A stretch of 64,000 bases of DNA from the NCBI GenBank assembly GCA_963707975.1, contig OY970177.1:620001-684000 (forward strand). Reading direction: 5' to 3'. The notes under the pieces were generated by a model. The model had not been told where the DNA came from. It saw nothing but the letters and a program-made list of their open reading frames with translations, and did not search any database. Shown one piece after another: positions 17,012 through 26,025 of this stretch; within the stretch, counting starts at the first letter, position 1, and every line of letters begins with the position of its first letter. Made by a program: the position numbers and the translations under genes. The DNA comes from CAVVXX01 sp963707975 (GTDB lineage: Bacteria; Pseudomonadota; Alphaproteobacteria; Micropepsales; Micropepsaceae).

Positions 17012-18934
17012 GTGAACGACACCCAAGTCCGCCCCCATGCCACCGACGACCGAGGCCTCTTTGCACCACCGTCTTCCGGCTTGAGCCGCCAGAGCGTGCT
17101 GGTGCTGGGTGCGCTTGGCGTCGTTTACGGCGACATCGGCACCAGCCCGCTTTACGCCGTGCGCCAATCCGTGCTGGCCACCGGCGGCACGCATCCCAGC
17201 GCGATGGCGGTGCTGGGCGCGCTGGCGCTCATTTTCTGGTCGCTCATCATCGTGGTGACCATAAAATACGTCTCGCTCATCCTGCGCGCCGACAACAAGG
17301 GCGAAGGTGGCGTGCTGGCTCTGGCGGCGCTCGCGCACCGGACGCCGGGCATTTCGCGCAGACTGAAAACAGTAATCGCTTTCGCCGCGGTGCTGGGCCT
17401 TGCGCTCTTTTTCGGAGACGGCCTGCTCACGCCTGCGATTTCGGTGCTCTCGGCTGTGGAAGGCCTGCGCGTCGAGCAGCCGGGCCTAGCGCACGCCGTT
17501 GTGCCCATTACGCTTGTCATTCTCTTTGCGCTGTTCGTGTTCCAGAAAGGCGGCACGGCGCAGATCGGCCGCCTGTTCGGGCCGGTGATGATAATCTGGT
17601 TCATCACCATTGGCGCGCTCGGCCTGATTGCGATCACGGACTATCCGCAAGTCTTGGCAGCCCTTAACCCGTATGAAGCGGTGCGGCTATTCATCGCCGA
17701 GCCCTGGACCGCTTTCGTATCGCTGGGAGCCGTCGTGCTGGCGGTGACAGGCGTCGAGGCGCTTTATGCCGACATGGGTCATTTCGGGCGCAAGCCGATC
17801 GCCCGCGCCTGGCTTTTCATTGCACTGCCGGCGCTGGTGCTGAATTATTTCGGCCAGGGCGCCGCCATCCTCCACGACCCTGCGGCGCTCGATCATCCGT
17901 TTTACGCGCTAGCCCCCGATGGGTTGCATTATCCGATGGTGGCGCTGGCTACGGTCGCCACCATCATTGCTTCACAGGCAGTTATCTCGGGCGTTTTCTC
18001 CATCGTGCGCCAGGCCGTGCTGCTCGGCCAATTGCCGCGCATGGAAATCCGCCACACCTCGGCCACCGATTGGGGGCAGATCTTCGTTCCGCGCGCCAAC
18101 GCCATCATGCTGGTGGGCGTGATTGCCATTGTGATGGTGTTCCAGAGCTCCGATGCGCTGGCCACCGCCTACGGCATCGCGGTCACCGGCGTGATGGCGA
18201 TTTCGACTTTTCTAGTTTCCATCGTGGCGGCGAGGCAATGGGGCTGGGGCAAGTGGGCGTTTCTGGTCTTAGGCCTGCTTGGCCTGATCGATATCGCTTT
18301 CCTGACCGCCAACGCACTTAAATTCGTGCAAGGCGGCTGGCTACCCATCGCCATCGCGGTGACCGTGCTGCTGCTGATGGACGCCTGGCGCGAGGGGCGA
18401 AAAATTTTCGTCGAGCGTGCATATGGCAGCGGGCTTTCGATCGAGAACTTCCTCGCTCGCGTGGACAAAACGCCGCTACGCGTTGCGGGAACGGCGGTTT
18501 ACATGGCGGGCCGGCTCGATGAAGTTCCGACGGCGCTGTTGCACAATCTCAAGCACAATCAGGTTCTGCACGAGCGCGTCATCCTGCTGCATGTAACGAC
18601 GGAAGACATCCCCTTCGTGCCGGCAGAGCGGCGCATCCAGGTGGTGAAGCTTGGCAAGGGCCTCTATACCGTCGAGCTTCGTTTTGGTTTCTATGAGGAA
18701 TCCGACGTGCCCCGCGCGCTCGAAAGCGCGCGCGCTTTCGGGCTGGCGGTCGATCTCGAGCACACCACATTTTTCATTGGCCGCGAGACCATTGTGCGCG
18801 CGGCAAAGCCCAGCATGAGCCCGTGGCGCACGCAGCTGTTCATGGCGATGGCAGCAGCGGCGCTGGCGCCTGCGCGCTTTTTCCGCCTGCCGCCGGGGCG
18901 CGTGGTCGAGCTCGGCACGCAGATCGAAATGTAA
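17012..18934 (+). CDS. kup: Low-affinity potassium uptake protein Kup
   Basis: Kup/Trk-D type K+:H+ symporter in the inner membrane, 640 residues. The family opening is clear: VLVLGALGVVYGDIGTSPLYAVRQ. About 12 membrane helices fill residues 25-450 and include KYVSLILRADNKGEGGVLAL and FFGDGLLTPAISVLSAVEG. A cytoplasmic C-terminal domain follows (VILLHVTTEDIPFVPAERR). The start is GTG at 17012 with a weak ribosome binding site. It converges with the methyltransferase gene, whose stop is directly adjacent. Confidence 0.95.
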   Translation: MNDTQVRPHATDDRGLFAPPSSGLSRQSVLVLGALGVVYGDIGTSPLYAVRQSVLATGGTHPSAMAVLGALALIFWSLIIVVTIKYVSLILRADNKGEGGVLALAALAHRTPGISRRLKTVIAFAAVLGLALFFGDGLLTPAISVLSAVEGLRVEQPGLAHAVVPITLVILFALFVFQKGGTAQIGRLFGPVMIIWFITIGALGLIAITDYPQVLAALNPYEAVRLFIAEPWTAFVSLGAVVLAVTGVEALYADMGHFGRKPIARAWLFIALPALVLNYFGQGAAILHDPAALDHPFYALAPDGLHYPMVALATVATIIASQAVISGVFSIVRQAVLLGQLPRMEIRHTSATDWGQIFVPRANAIMLVGVIAIVMVFQSSDALATAYGIAVTGVMAISTFLVSIVAARQWGWGKWAFLVLGLLGLIDIAFLTANALKFVQGGWLPIAIAVTVLLLMDAWREGRKIFVERAYGSGLSIENFLARVDKTPLRVAGTAVYMAGRLDEVPTALLHNLKHNQVLHERVILLHVTTEDIPFVPAERRIQVVKLGKGLYTVELRFGFYEESDVPRALESARAFGLAVDLEHTTFFIGRETIVRAAKPSMSPWRTQLFMAMAAAALAPARFFRLPPGRVVELGTQIEM

Positions 18935-20128
18935 TCAGTTCAGCCGGTACGCCAGCGCCTTGAGATAGGCGCTTTCCGGCAAGTGCGGATGAACCGGATG
19001 ATCGGGACCGGCGCCAGCGCTGCTGATGAGCGCGGCCGTGCGGCCCGCCCGCGTCAGACCGGCCGCGCATTCCAGCATGAAACGCTCAAGCGGCATGTTA
19101 TGCGAGCAGGAACAGAGCAACAGGAACCCGCCCGGCGCGGTGACGGAAGCCGCCAGCCGCGCGAGCTTGCGATAGGCTTTTGCGCCGGGTTCCAGATCCT
19201 TACGCGCCCGCACGAAGGGCGGCGGATCGCAGATCACGATGTCGAAGCGCTCGCCCGTGCCCGACAGACGTTCCAGTTCCTCAATCACATCGGCTTTTAC
19301 GAATTTGCAGCTGGCATCCACGTCATTTGCTTTGGCCGCTTCGCTGGCCAAAGCGAGCGCGGGCTCGGAACTGTCGATGCCCAGCACTTCGCGGGCGCCC
19401 GCGCGAGCAGCAAGAATGCCGAATCCACCGCTATAACAATAGGTGTCGAGCACGCGCCTGTCTTTGGCGAGCCCAGCCATGAAAGCGCGGTTCTCGCGCT
19501 GATCGTAATACCAGCCCGATTTCTGGCCGGTCTGCGGATCCGCGAAATAGCGCGTGCTGTTTTCTTCGACCGTAATATTTGAGGCCGCCGTTCCTTTCGT
19601 CACGCGCACATAGCTGTCCAGGCCTTCGAGCGCACGCGAGGGCGTATCGTTGCGGAGCACGATTGTTTCGGGCGCGATCGCTTCGTTCAGCGCCGCGAGC
19701 AGAGGCTCGATGAGTTTCTCCATTCCCGCCGTCGTCACTTGCATGACAGCCGTGCCGCCGAAGCGATCGACGACGAGACCCGGCAGGCCATCGCCTTCGG
19801 CGTGAACGAGGCGGTAAAAAGGCTCTTTGAAGAACGCTTCGCGAAGCGACAGCGCCTGGCGAAGCTTGGCCACAAAGAATTCCGCGCCGATTTCCGTTCC
19901 GGCATCCGCGCTCAACAGGCGCACGGCAATAAGGCTCCGCGGATTGAAATAACCGATACCCAGTGGCTCGCCATCGTCGCGCGCAAGCTTCACCAGAGTG
20001 CCCGGGGCGAGCGCCTTGGCCGCCAAGTCCATCACGATTTCATTAGAGAACGCCCATGGGCTGCCGCTGCGTACGCGGCGGCCCTCGCGCGGGCGCAGGC
20101 GGATGGTGGGGCGCTGGCCTAATGCCAT
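18935..20128 (-). CDS. RlmI-like 23S rRNA cytosine-C5 methyltransferase
   Basis: A class I SAM-dependent methyltransferase with an N-terminal PUA domain (RPREGRRVRSGSPWAFSNEI). The central EEHA-like region is followed by the methyltransferase core: YDQRENRAFM, VLDTYCYSGGFGILAARAGA, and the catalytic motif ICDPPPFVRARKD; a late Cys is in LLLCSCSHNM. This is the RlmI/YccW architecture, normally acting on 23S rRNA. Start MALGQRPTIRL at 20128 overlaps the CPBP gene by 10 bp; the frame stays open to 20179. RlmI itself is likely but paralogous targets exist. Confidence 0.85.
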   Translation of the reverse strand: MALGQRPTIRLRPREGRRVRSGSPWAFSNEIVMDLAAKALAPGTLVKLARDDGEPLGIGYFNPRSLIAVRLLSADAGTEIGAEFFVAKLRQALSLREAFFKEPFYRLVHAEGDGLPGLVVDRFGGTAVMQVTTAGMEKLIEPLLAALNEAIAPETIVLRNDTPSRALEGLDSYVRVTKGTAASNITVEENSTRYFADPQTGQKSGWYYDQRENRAFMAGLAKDRRVLDTYCYSGGFGILAARAGAREVLGIDSSEPALALASEAAKANDVDASCKFVKADVIEELERLSGTGERFDIVICDPPPFVRARKDLEPGAKAYRKLARLAASVTAPGGFLLLCSCSHNMPLERFMLECAAGLTRAGRTAALISSAGAGPDHPVHPHLPESAYLKALAYRLN

Positions 20129-20775
20129 GCCGTGCCGCTGTAGAAGAAGCGCCCCAAGCCAATCGTGAAAATCAGGCAACCGTAAAGCGCGTGTTCGAGG
20201 CAGACGAGGCTAAGCGATTTATGCCGCGCATAGTCGCGCGCGAACAGAAAGCCGCCGAAGGCGGTCATGGCCACCGCGATCCAGTTTAGAAAAATAATAT
20301 GCGCGTAACCGAATGCGAACGCGGAGGCCGCCAGATAGCCCCAGCCATGCCCGAAGAGCGGCGCATAACGGTGATAGAGAAAGGCGCGATAGACCATTTC
20401 CTGCGGCCACACCGAGAGCAGCGGATAGAAAATCACGATGGCGAGCCAGAACAGAGGCTGCGTGCGTGGCATGGAAAGAAACGCTTCGGGCATGAAGTAC
20501 CAGGTAAGCGCGGCGATGATGGGTGCCAGCACGGCGAAGCGCAACGCGATGGGTTTCAAATCCTTGCCCAGATTGGCGAGATCCGCTTTCGCGCGCGGCA
20601 GATTGCGCGTGAACCTGTAAGCCACATACGCGCCCAGCCACAGCAGAGCAATCATCAGCAGGCGGTTTTTTATGGAGACGATCAGAAAAGGCGCGCCTAT
20701 GAAAATGAGCGCGAATTCAAGCCCCAACAGCAAGGCCCGGCGGGGCAGCGGAATGAATGGAATGCTGGTCTTCAT
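20119..20775 (-). CDS. CPBP family intramembrane metalloprotease
   Basis: An integral membrane protein of 218 residues with about six hydrophobic segments. The CPBP/Abi motifs can be seen: PQEMVYRAFLYHRYAP (a single Glu pairing with Arg in motif 1), FAFGYAHIIFLNW (motif 2 His) and LEHALYGCLIF (motif 3 His). Motif 1 normally has two adjacent Glu; here it is QE, so activity is not certain. Start is MKTSIPFIPLP at 20775. It overlaps the rRNA methyltransferase gene by 10 bp. The left island boundary lies 85 bp upstream. Confidence 0.75.
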   Translation of the reverse strand: MKTSIPFIPLPRRALLLGLEFALIFIGAPFLIVSIKNRLLMIALLWLGAYVAYRFTRNLPRAKADLANLGKDLKPIALRFAVLAPIIAALTWYFMPEAFLSMPRTQPLFWLAIVIFYPLLSVWPQEMVYRAFLYHRYAPLFGHGWGYLAASAFAFGYAHIIFLNWIAVAMTAFGGFLFARDYARHKSLSLVCLEHALYGCLIFTIGLGRFFYSGTAWH

Positions 20776-20859
20776 GCACTTCGAAACCCATGCGGCCGGA
20801 GCCACTGCTTGCCGGGCTGGCGCGCATCGCGGCCACGATCCAGGCGAGTATTGAGAAAA

Positions 20860-20906
20860 ACTGGTGCCGCCTGCGTGACTCGAACACGCGACCCCCGCAT
20901 TACGAA
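20860..20906 (-). repeat. attL-like copy of the tRNA-Thr 3' part
   Basis: These 47 bp are identical to 27242-27288. They correspond to tRNA-Thr(CGT) from the anticodon loop to the CCA end plus two more bases. The 5' half of the tRNA is missing here, so it is not a functional gene. It marks the displaced original 3' end after island integration. Confidence 0.85.
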
Positions 20907-21167
20907 GCGATAGCCTGTTTTGTCAATGTAGTGCTCTAGATTTTATCAGAATGCGCGCGAATCCGCGTCATAACGCGGTCGCGTCGCATCTACGACAAGG
21001 TAATGCAGTGAACTCCAGCGAAGCTGAGTGAAATAACGTGAAATCCAGAAACTGTAACCACGATGTAACCGCGACAAATATTGGGGGTGGGAGCATCGCT
21101 AGCTGCTTCCTTGTAATGTCCGCATATGACCCAAAGCAAACATTCCAGGGAGGAATAGGGAGATCGT
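20907..21167. other. Intergenic left end of the island
   Basis: With the 85 bp before the repeat, this makes a gene-free stretch of almost 400 bp. It holds a CCGCG-N6-CGCGG hairpin (20963-20978) and one copy of the 30-bp GACCCAAAG-type repeat (21115-21144). I see no convincing gene; short frames on both strands lack family features. Confidence 0.5.
21115..21144. repeat. 30-bp GACCCAAAG-type palindromic repeat, copy 1
   Basis: The 30-bp element begins AATGTCCGC and ends AACATT around a GACCCAAAG core. It matches the copy at 22620-22649 at 25 of 30 positions, and its ends are inverted repeats. I recall similar dispersed repeats in Bradyrhizobium-like genomes. Confidence 0.6.
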
Positions 21168-21851
21168 TCAAGATCGAATTTGTGGCTGGTCGTGCAAAAC
21201 GACATTCAACAATGCACTGTGGATTTTAATCTCGCCTTCGCTATCGCCATCGTAGCCAATCAATCCCAATCTTCGAAATTTGTTCATGAAGAAACTTACG
21301 CGGGAGCGGGTGGTTCCGATCATCTCCGCAAGCGTCTCCTGGCTAATCCTTGCAATTATCGGTTCCGGCTTCCCTTCCTTGCCGAAGTTTGCCAACAGCA
21401 GCAACAATCGGGCAAGCCGTTTCTCACTCGAATTGAACAGCTGATCGACAAGATCTGCTTCGACCCGGATGGTACGGCCCAGAAGATGGGCGATGAACAT
21501 TTCGGAGAACGTCGGTTCCTTATGGATCACGCGGAGAATGGCCGCTTTATCCAACCGCGCGATGGTGGACTCCATTATTGCCGTGGCCGTCGCGATTCGC
21601 TGCACCTGCCCCGCGAGACATGCTTCACCGAAGAACTCGTCGCTTCCAAGAATAGCGACGACCGCTTCTTTGCCGTGCTCCGATACGACGGAGATCTTCA
21701 CCCTGCCCTTCTGGATGTAGAAGACTGCTTCCGCAGGGTCTCCCTGGGAAAAGACGGCGTGGCCCTTCTGGTACTTACCAATGCTCCGACCCTCGCCAAC
21801 TTTGGCGAGGAAAGATTTCGGATCGAATGAGGGTTGGCGATCGGCCGGCAT
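21168..21851 (-). CDS. Crp/Fnr family transcriptional regulator
   Basis: A 227-residue regulator with an N-terminal cyclic-nucleotide-binding-like domain (IGKYQKGHAVFSQGDPAEAVFYIQKGRVKISVVSEHGKEAVVAILG) and a C-terminal winged helix-turn-helix (ISQETLAEMIGTTRSRVSFFMNKFRRLGLI). The four Fnr-type cysteines are absent, so it is not an iron-sulfur oxygen sensor. Codon use is less GC-biased than the flanking chromosome. It is the first gene inside the island. Such genes occur in multiple copies in Rhizobiales, with mostly unknown targets. Confidence 0.88.
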   Translation of the reverse strand: MPADRQPSFDPKSFLAKVGEGRSIGKYQKGHAVFSQGDPAEAVFYIQKGRVKISVVSEHGKEAVVAILGSDEFFGEACLAGQVQRIATATAIMESTIARLDKAAILRVIHKEPTFSEMFIAHLLGRTIRVEADLVDQLFNSSEKRLARLLLLLANFGKEGKPEPIIARISQETLAEMIGTTRSRVSFFMNKFRRLGLIGYDGDSEGEIKIHSALLNVVLHDQPQIRS

Positions 21852-22253
21852 GACACGGCCTCATCGCGCAAGGATCTGCGGCCGTCTGGCGAAGCAGTGG
21901 GTGAGTTCTCGCCTCAGCGAGGCGAAATTGGATTTTGGCGTTGCCTGCCTATTCCTTGGCATTCGCGACCAATTTGGGTGTTCGTTGCGATATATGCTGG
22001 CCCCTCCAAGAGCCAGAAATGTCTTTCGCCACCGGGAACTCGTCAAGATTTTTCGTTTAATAACAATACGTTATGGACCAATTTCGCAGTCTCTTGGGCA
22101 AATGCAGATTGGAGGTATAGGCGCCAATTCCCCTGAAGTGGTCTTTCGATATCTTTACCTATGTTGACAGGTAATGAGTAAGTGATGCCAAATTGGACTT
22201 ACGCTAAGTGAACGCATTTATTTTGGACTGGCGCTAAACGTGGAGCGGACAAA
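21852..22253. other. 402-bp intergenic region, island
   Basis: No supported gene. It contains the upstream regions of the divergent Crp/Fnr and RHH-like genes, a TTGACA hexamer (22164-22169) without a good -10 partner, and a pair of 15-bp direct repeats next to the RHH-like start. Confidence 0.5.
22193..22237 (+). promoter_or_regulatory. Direct-repeat operator candidate upstream of the RHH-like gene
   Basis: TTGGACTTACGCTAA (22193-22207) and TTGGACTGGCGCTAA (22223-22237) match at 13 of 15 positions and are spaced exactly 30 bp, about three helical turns. They end 16 bp before the RHH-like start. Ribbon-helix-helix regulators often bind tandem direct repeats near their own genes, so autoregulation is inferred. 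Confidence 0.45.
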
Positions 22254-22514
22254 ATGGCTCAGGTGAAACGGGGCGAGCGACTCCAAATCATGCTGATGGG
22301 GAATGAGCTAGAGGCTCTCGATGACTGGCGATTTCAGCGGCAGATGCCCAGCCGCGCCGCGGCAATTCGTGAATTGCTAAAACGGGGCCTCGCGGCCGAG
22401 GGGTTCATGACGGCTAGTCGCGAAAAGAAATCAGGGGCATTTGGTGTGGTGGCAGAACCGGGGAACGTACGTTCGACTAATGGAAAGAGTTCCGGGATGC
22501 GCGGTAAGGCGTGA
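22254..22514 (+). CDS. Small ribbon-helix-helix-like protein
   Basis: An 86-residue protein with GGAG well placed before the ATG. The core RLQIMLMGNELEALDDWRFQRQMPSRAAAIRELLKRGL has the strand-helix-helix layout of CopG/RHH DNA-binding proteins: an N-terminal strand followed by the MPSRAAAIRELL helix. The tail (residues 52-86) is polar and probably disordered. I know similar proteins from Rhizobiales but not their function. Two direct repeats upstream may be its operator. Confidence 0.7.
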   Translation: MAQVKRGERLQIMLMGNELEALDDWRFQRQMPSRAAAIRELLKRGLAAEGFMTASREKKSGAFGVVAEPGNVRSTNGKSSGMRGKA

Positions 22515-22585
22515 CCGGATCGACTGTTCAAGCTCGGAGTGCCGGACACTCGGTGCTGGCTGTATAGAAATGTGGCCAAGTCGGT

Positions 22586-22649
22586 ATGTCCGCTTTTGGC
22601 GATAAGCAGACATTCGCCTAATGTCTGCTTATGACCCAAAGTGGACATT
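22586..22649. repeat. Tandem palindromic repeats, GACCCAAAG type
   Basis: Two adjoining inverted repeats. The first (22586-22614) runs from ATGTCCGCTT to AAGCAGACATT. The second (22620-22649) runs from AATGTCTGCTT to AAAGTGGACATT and is related to the repeat at 21115-21144. Each could fold into a hairpin in RNA. Confidence 0.6.
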
Positions 22650-22692
22650 CAGCGACAGATTGATCCACCGCGTACCAGCCGCGTACCGGCGC

Positions 22693-23053
22693 TTAGGGCT
22701 TTCTGCACCTCCAAACCATTTTGCCGTCATCGCGCTTCATTTGCGTCGGCACCTTGGGCGCGTCGCACTTCAGGTCTGCAAGAGGCGTAGCACCGGAGTA
22801 GTTTGCCTGAAAATTATAAGTGCCTGGAGTTTGAGGAGTGAATGAAGCGGGAGGAGCAGCGGGAGATGGAGCTGGCGCAGAAGGAGCAGCAGCAGGGGCC
22901 GGGGGACATTCGGCGTCAGTGGAGTTGCGGAGTTCGGGGAGGCAACAGGCGTCGGGGGGTTCCGCTGCCACCGCTGCCGCCTGTCGCAGCATAGGAAACG
23001 ACTGAGCTAAATAAAGCGACACCAATTGCGGTGCCTACAAGTGTGCGATTTAT
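22693..23053 (-). pseudogene. Frameshifted gene for a small exported Pro/Ala-rich protein
   Basis: Two frames together look like one gene. The upstream frame begins at 23053 with ATA AAT CGC and encodes a signal peptide (NRTLVGTAIGVALFSSVVSYAA), preceded by AAGAAGGAAAC. After a run of six C on the coding strand (22954-22959) the other frame encodes the mature part: PPDACCLPELRNSTDAE, a Pro/Ala-rich linker, then FQANYSGATPLADLKCDAPKVP and MVWRCRKP. One extra base at the run would join them. ATA in place of ATG also suggests decay. The function is unknown. Confidence 0.5.
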
Positions 23054-23207
23054 TGTGTGAGTTTCCTTCTTAAATAAGAACCGAGTTGGCAAAAACGTCG
23101 TGCCAGCGAAAGACTACTACAAACACCTCATCCTGACCAAAACGGCTTGAGCCAACCCTTCCCAAGCCATTCTTTCGATCCGAGTGGTCCGAGAGACCTC
23201 GCACTGG

Positions 23208-23504
23208 TCACTTCTTATGATCGTGAAGGAAACGAGCAATTTGTTCCTTCAACTGAACGGCATCCCGAGACGGATCGCCGGAAAGGGCGTGTCGAAAAAG
23301 CTGCCGCTGGATGTCTGTCGGAAGGTTATTCCACTGCGAGAGCACTGCTGCTCCCAGGCATTGCAGGATATGTTCTTCCTCGGTGGCCAAGCCTCGAAGC
23401 TTGTCACGATCATTCTGCCTCGTGACTTGAGGAGCCCCGCCCTCATTCTCCCATTCGGAGACCTGCTCTCCGTGATTTGAGCGATCTGGAGGCTGCGTGG
23501 CCAT
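23208..23504 (-). CDS. Conserved hypothetical protein, island
   Basis: A 98-residue cytoplasmic protein without signal peptide or membrane segment. The C-terminal half (EEEHILQCLGAAVLSQWNNLPTD, QLFRHALSG, LKEQIARFLHDHKK) has the look of a family I recall from Rhizobiales, of unknown function; the N-terminal 40 residues are polar and probably disordered. It lies alone between the frameshifted gene and the M13 protease. Confidence 0.65.
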   Translation of the reverse strand: MATQPPDRSNHGEQVSEWENEGGAPQVTRQNDRDKLRGLATEEEHILQCLGAAVLSQWNNLPTDIQRQLFRHALSGDPSRDAVQLKEQIARFLHDHKK

Positions 23505-23717
23505 ATATGAAGTATCGCATGGAACCGCCCATCGGAGAACCCGCGCCCTCTAACCGGAGACGATCAAGCGATGAAACCGCTACCGACCTGATGGGTTCCT
23601 TGTACCAGCCGCACAGAGAATATTTCGCCTGGGCGCGCTGATCGACGCCCTGCGGTCAACTCGTTGCCAAACCATTCTCGCTTTCCGCTTAGTCCATCTG
23701 CCGCCGCTCAGATCGGA

Positions 23718-25772
23718 TTACCAGAGATGCACGCGTTGATCAGGCGGCAGATAATACTTGTCTCCGGGTTTCACATCGAAAGCATTATACCATTCGTTCT
23801 GGTTACGCGTGGCACCGATGGCGCGGAATTGCCCAGGACTGTGCTCGTTGGAGAGTACCTGTTGCCTGAGCGCGCCGTCACGCATCTTCGTGCGCCAGAT
23901 CTGCCCGAACGAGAGGTAGAAGCGCTGATCGCCGGTGTAACCGTCGATCTTCGGCGCGCGGCGGCCAGCTAGCGAGATGTGATAGGCCTTTAGTGCGATC
24001 GCAATACCAGCATTATCCGCGATGTTCTCGCCCATAGTGAATGCGCCGTTGATGTGCAGACCTGGCAGAGGCTCATAGGTGTCGTATTGCTCACCCAGCA
24101 TCTTGGTTTTTGCTTCGAAGGCCGTCTTATCTGCGTCGGCCCACCAGTTATTGAACGCGCCGGACGAATTAAACTTAGAGCCCTGATCGTCGAAGCCATG
24201 GCTGATTTCATGGCCGATCACAGCACCGATGCCCCCATAGTTGACGGCGTCATCTGCATTACGATCGAAGAACGGCGGCTGCATGATAGCGGCCGGGAAC
24301 ACAATCTCGTTGAACTGTGGGTTGTTGTAGGCATTTACAGTCGGTGGCGTCATGCCCCATTCGGTCTTGTCCACGGGTTGGTCGATCCGAACGAGATCGC
24401 GATTCCATTTGAAGGCTTGTCCGCGCTGTATATCGCCTAGGAGGTCGTCACGCTTGATGACCAGGGCCGAATAGTCGCGCCAATGATCGGGATATCCGAT
24501 TTTGACGCCGAAATGATGCAGTTTGTCGAGTGCCCTCTCACGTGTGACCGGCGTCATCCAGTCGAGCGTGCGGATGTCGGCGTCATAGGCCTTAAGCAGG
24601 TTGTCCACCAATTCCACGGCTTTGGCTTTCGCTTGTGGTGGGAACCACTTCGCGACATAAAGTTTGCCCAACGCTTCTCCCATCATGCCGTCAAGGAGAT
24701 GTGCGGCGCGTGTGGAACGCGGAAGCTGCTGTGCATTTCCTTGCAAGGTCGTGCCATAGAATGCGAAGTCCTCATCGTCGAATTTCTTCGGCAAATAGGC
24801 CGCATAGCTGTGCAGGTAATGCACAGTCAGGTAATCACGCCACGTGTCGACCTGCGTGTCGGCGAAAATCTTCGCCAACTTGGGGAACGCCGATTTCTCC
24901 GCTACGATCACCTGACGCTCACCCTTCGGCCCGGTCAGTGGGATGCCGGCCGATTTGAACCAGAAGTCCCAGGGAAACTGCGGCGTCAGCGCTTTCAATT
25001 CCGAATATGACATCGGGTTGTAGACTTTGTCCTCGTCACGGCGGTCGGCATTCGCCCACTGCACCTGTGCGATCTTGTATTCGAGGTCATAAACAGCCTT
25101 GGCGCGCTTATCGGGATCGCTCATACCCACTAGCGCGAACACGCTGCTCAGATGTTTCTTGTAGGCGTCACGGGTGACAGCAAGAGCGGCGTCGTCCTTT
25201 AGATAATAATCGCGGTTTGGCATGCCCAGGCCCGATTGGCCGAGATCTACAGCGTATTGGCTGGAGTCCTTGTCGTTGATGCCGATGCCGCCGCCAAACG
25301 GACCGTCGAGATTAAGCCGTGGCAAGCCCATTGCGCCCGCAACGTCATCCGGAGTTTTCAGACTTGCAATGTAGTCGAGGTCTTTTTTCGCCGGTTCAAG
25401 GCCACGGCTATCTATCTGGTTCTGGTCAATGAACGCGTCGTAGAGATCGCGCAGCTTCTTCTCTTCATCGGTGAGCTGGTCGTAGGACCGTGCGTCGAGC
25501 GAAGCCGCGATTTCGTTCATCCGCTTCTCGCTCAGGATTCGGAGATCCAGGAATGAGCCGGTCGAGGAACGATCCGGCGCGATGACGGCCGTTTTGTACC
25601 AATTGCCGTTCACGTGCATGAAAAAGTCGTCGCCCGGTTTTACACTGTTGTCGATAGAGGACGTATCGACACCCCAGGTACCATATTGGGTATGGCCGGG
25701 CTGGCTATAAGCCGCCGACACAACTCCTGCCGCGCAAGCAAGGCCTGCAAGCACAATAAGATTCCGACGCAT
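23718..25772 (-). CDS. M13 family zinc metalloendopeptidase (PepO/neprilysin type)
   Basis: An exported zinc protease of 684 residues. The signal peptide is MRRNLIVLAGLACAAGVVSA. The zinc motif HEISH starts at residue 521 (VIGHEISHGFDDQG) with the downstream GENIADNAG (about 581) that supplies the third ligand. The upstream substrate-binding motif is VNAYNNPQFNEIVFPAAI. The chain ends PPDQRVHLW, the family-typical terminal Trp. These enzymes cleave short peptides in the periplasm or outside. It is the largest cargo gene of the island and seems intact. Confidence 0.93.
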   Translation of the reverse strand: MRRNLIVLAGLACAAGVVSAAYSQPGHTQYGTWGVDTSSIDNSVKPGDDFFMHVNGNWYKTAVIAPDRSSTGSFLDLRILSEKRMNEIAASLDARSYDQLTDEEKKLRDLYDAFIDQNQIDSRGLEPAKKDLDYIASLKTPDDVAGAMGLPRLNLDGPFGGGIGINDKDSSQYAVDLGQSGLGMPNRDYYLKDDAALAVTRDAYKKHLSSVFALVGMSDPDKRAKAVYDLEYKIAQVQWANADRRDEDKVYNPMSYSELKALTPQFPWDFWFKSAGIPLTGPKGERQVIVAEKSAFPKLAKIFADTQVDTWRDYLTVHYLHSYAAYLPKKFDDEDFAFYGTTLQGNAQQLPRSTRAAHLLDGMMGEALGKLYVAKWFPPQAKAKAVELVDNLLKAYDADIRTLDWMTPVTRERALDKLHHFGVKIGYPDHWRDYSALVIKRDDLLGDIQRGQAFKWNRDLVRIDQPVDKTEWGMTPPTVNAYNNPQFNEIVFPAAIMQPPFFDRNADDAVNYGGIGAVIGHEISHGFDDQGSKFNSSGAFNNWWADADKTAFEAKTKMLGEQYDTYEPLPGLHINGAFTMGENIADNAGIAIALKAYHISLAGRRAPKIDGYTGDQRFYLSFGQIWRTKMRDGALRQQVLSNEHSPGQFRAIGATRNQNEWYNAFDVKPGDKYYLPPDQRVHLW

Positions 25773-26025
25773 ATTTCAAACTCCTCTAATCTTGAGAACA
25801 GTGTCGCGAGCCGTACGGCTAGCCCCTGATAACGTTTGCCGGATTGGGCCGTTTTTTCTCCGTTCACGCAAGTCACAGTGATGCGAGAAAACACAGCCGT
25901 CGGCAGCGATTACTCGATTATTACGCGACTGTCATACAATTCACCCAGAATCCAGTGAGCAACAAGGACGCGGAGCACTATTGCTGCACTGTAAGCTCAA
26001 AGGCCGCATTTCACTCTCAGCTCAT

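Noticed and set aside
20860..20906. A second tRNA-Thr gene
   Set aside because: Only the 3' part from the anticodon loop onward is present; the acceptor 5' strand and D arm are missing.
21781..22167. 128-codon frame in the island intergenic region
   Set aside because: It begins inside the Crp/Fnr gene on the opposite strand, lacks a ribosome binding site and shows no domain.
22254..22514. Antitoxin of a toxin-antitoxin pair
   Set aside because: The protein is RHH-like, but no toxin-sized gene follows; the next DNA is palindromic repeats and a gene on the other strand.
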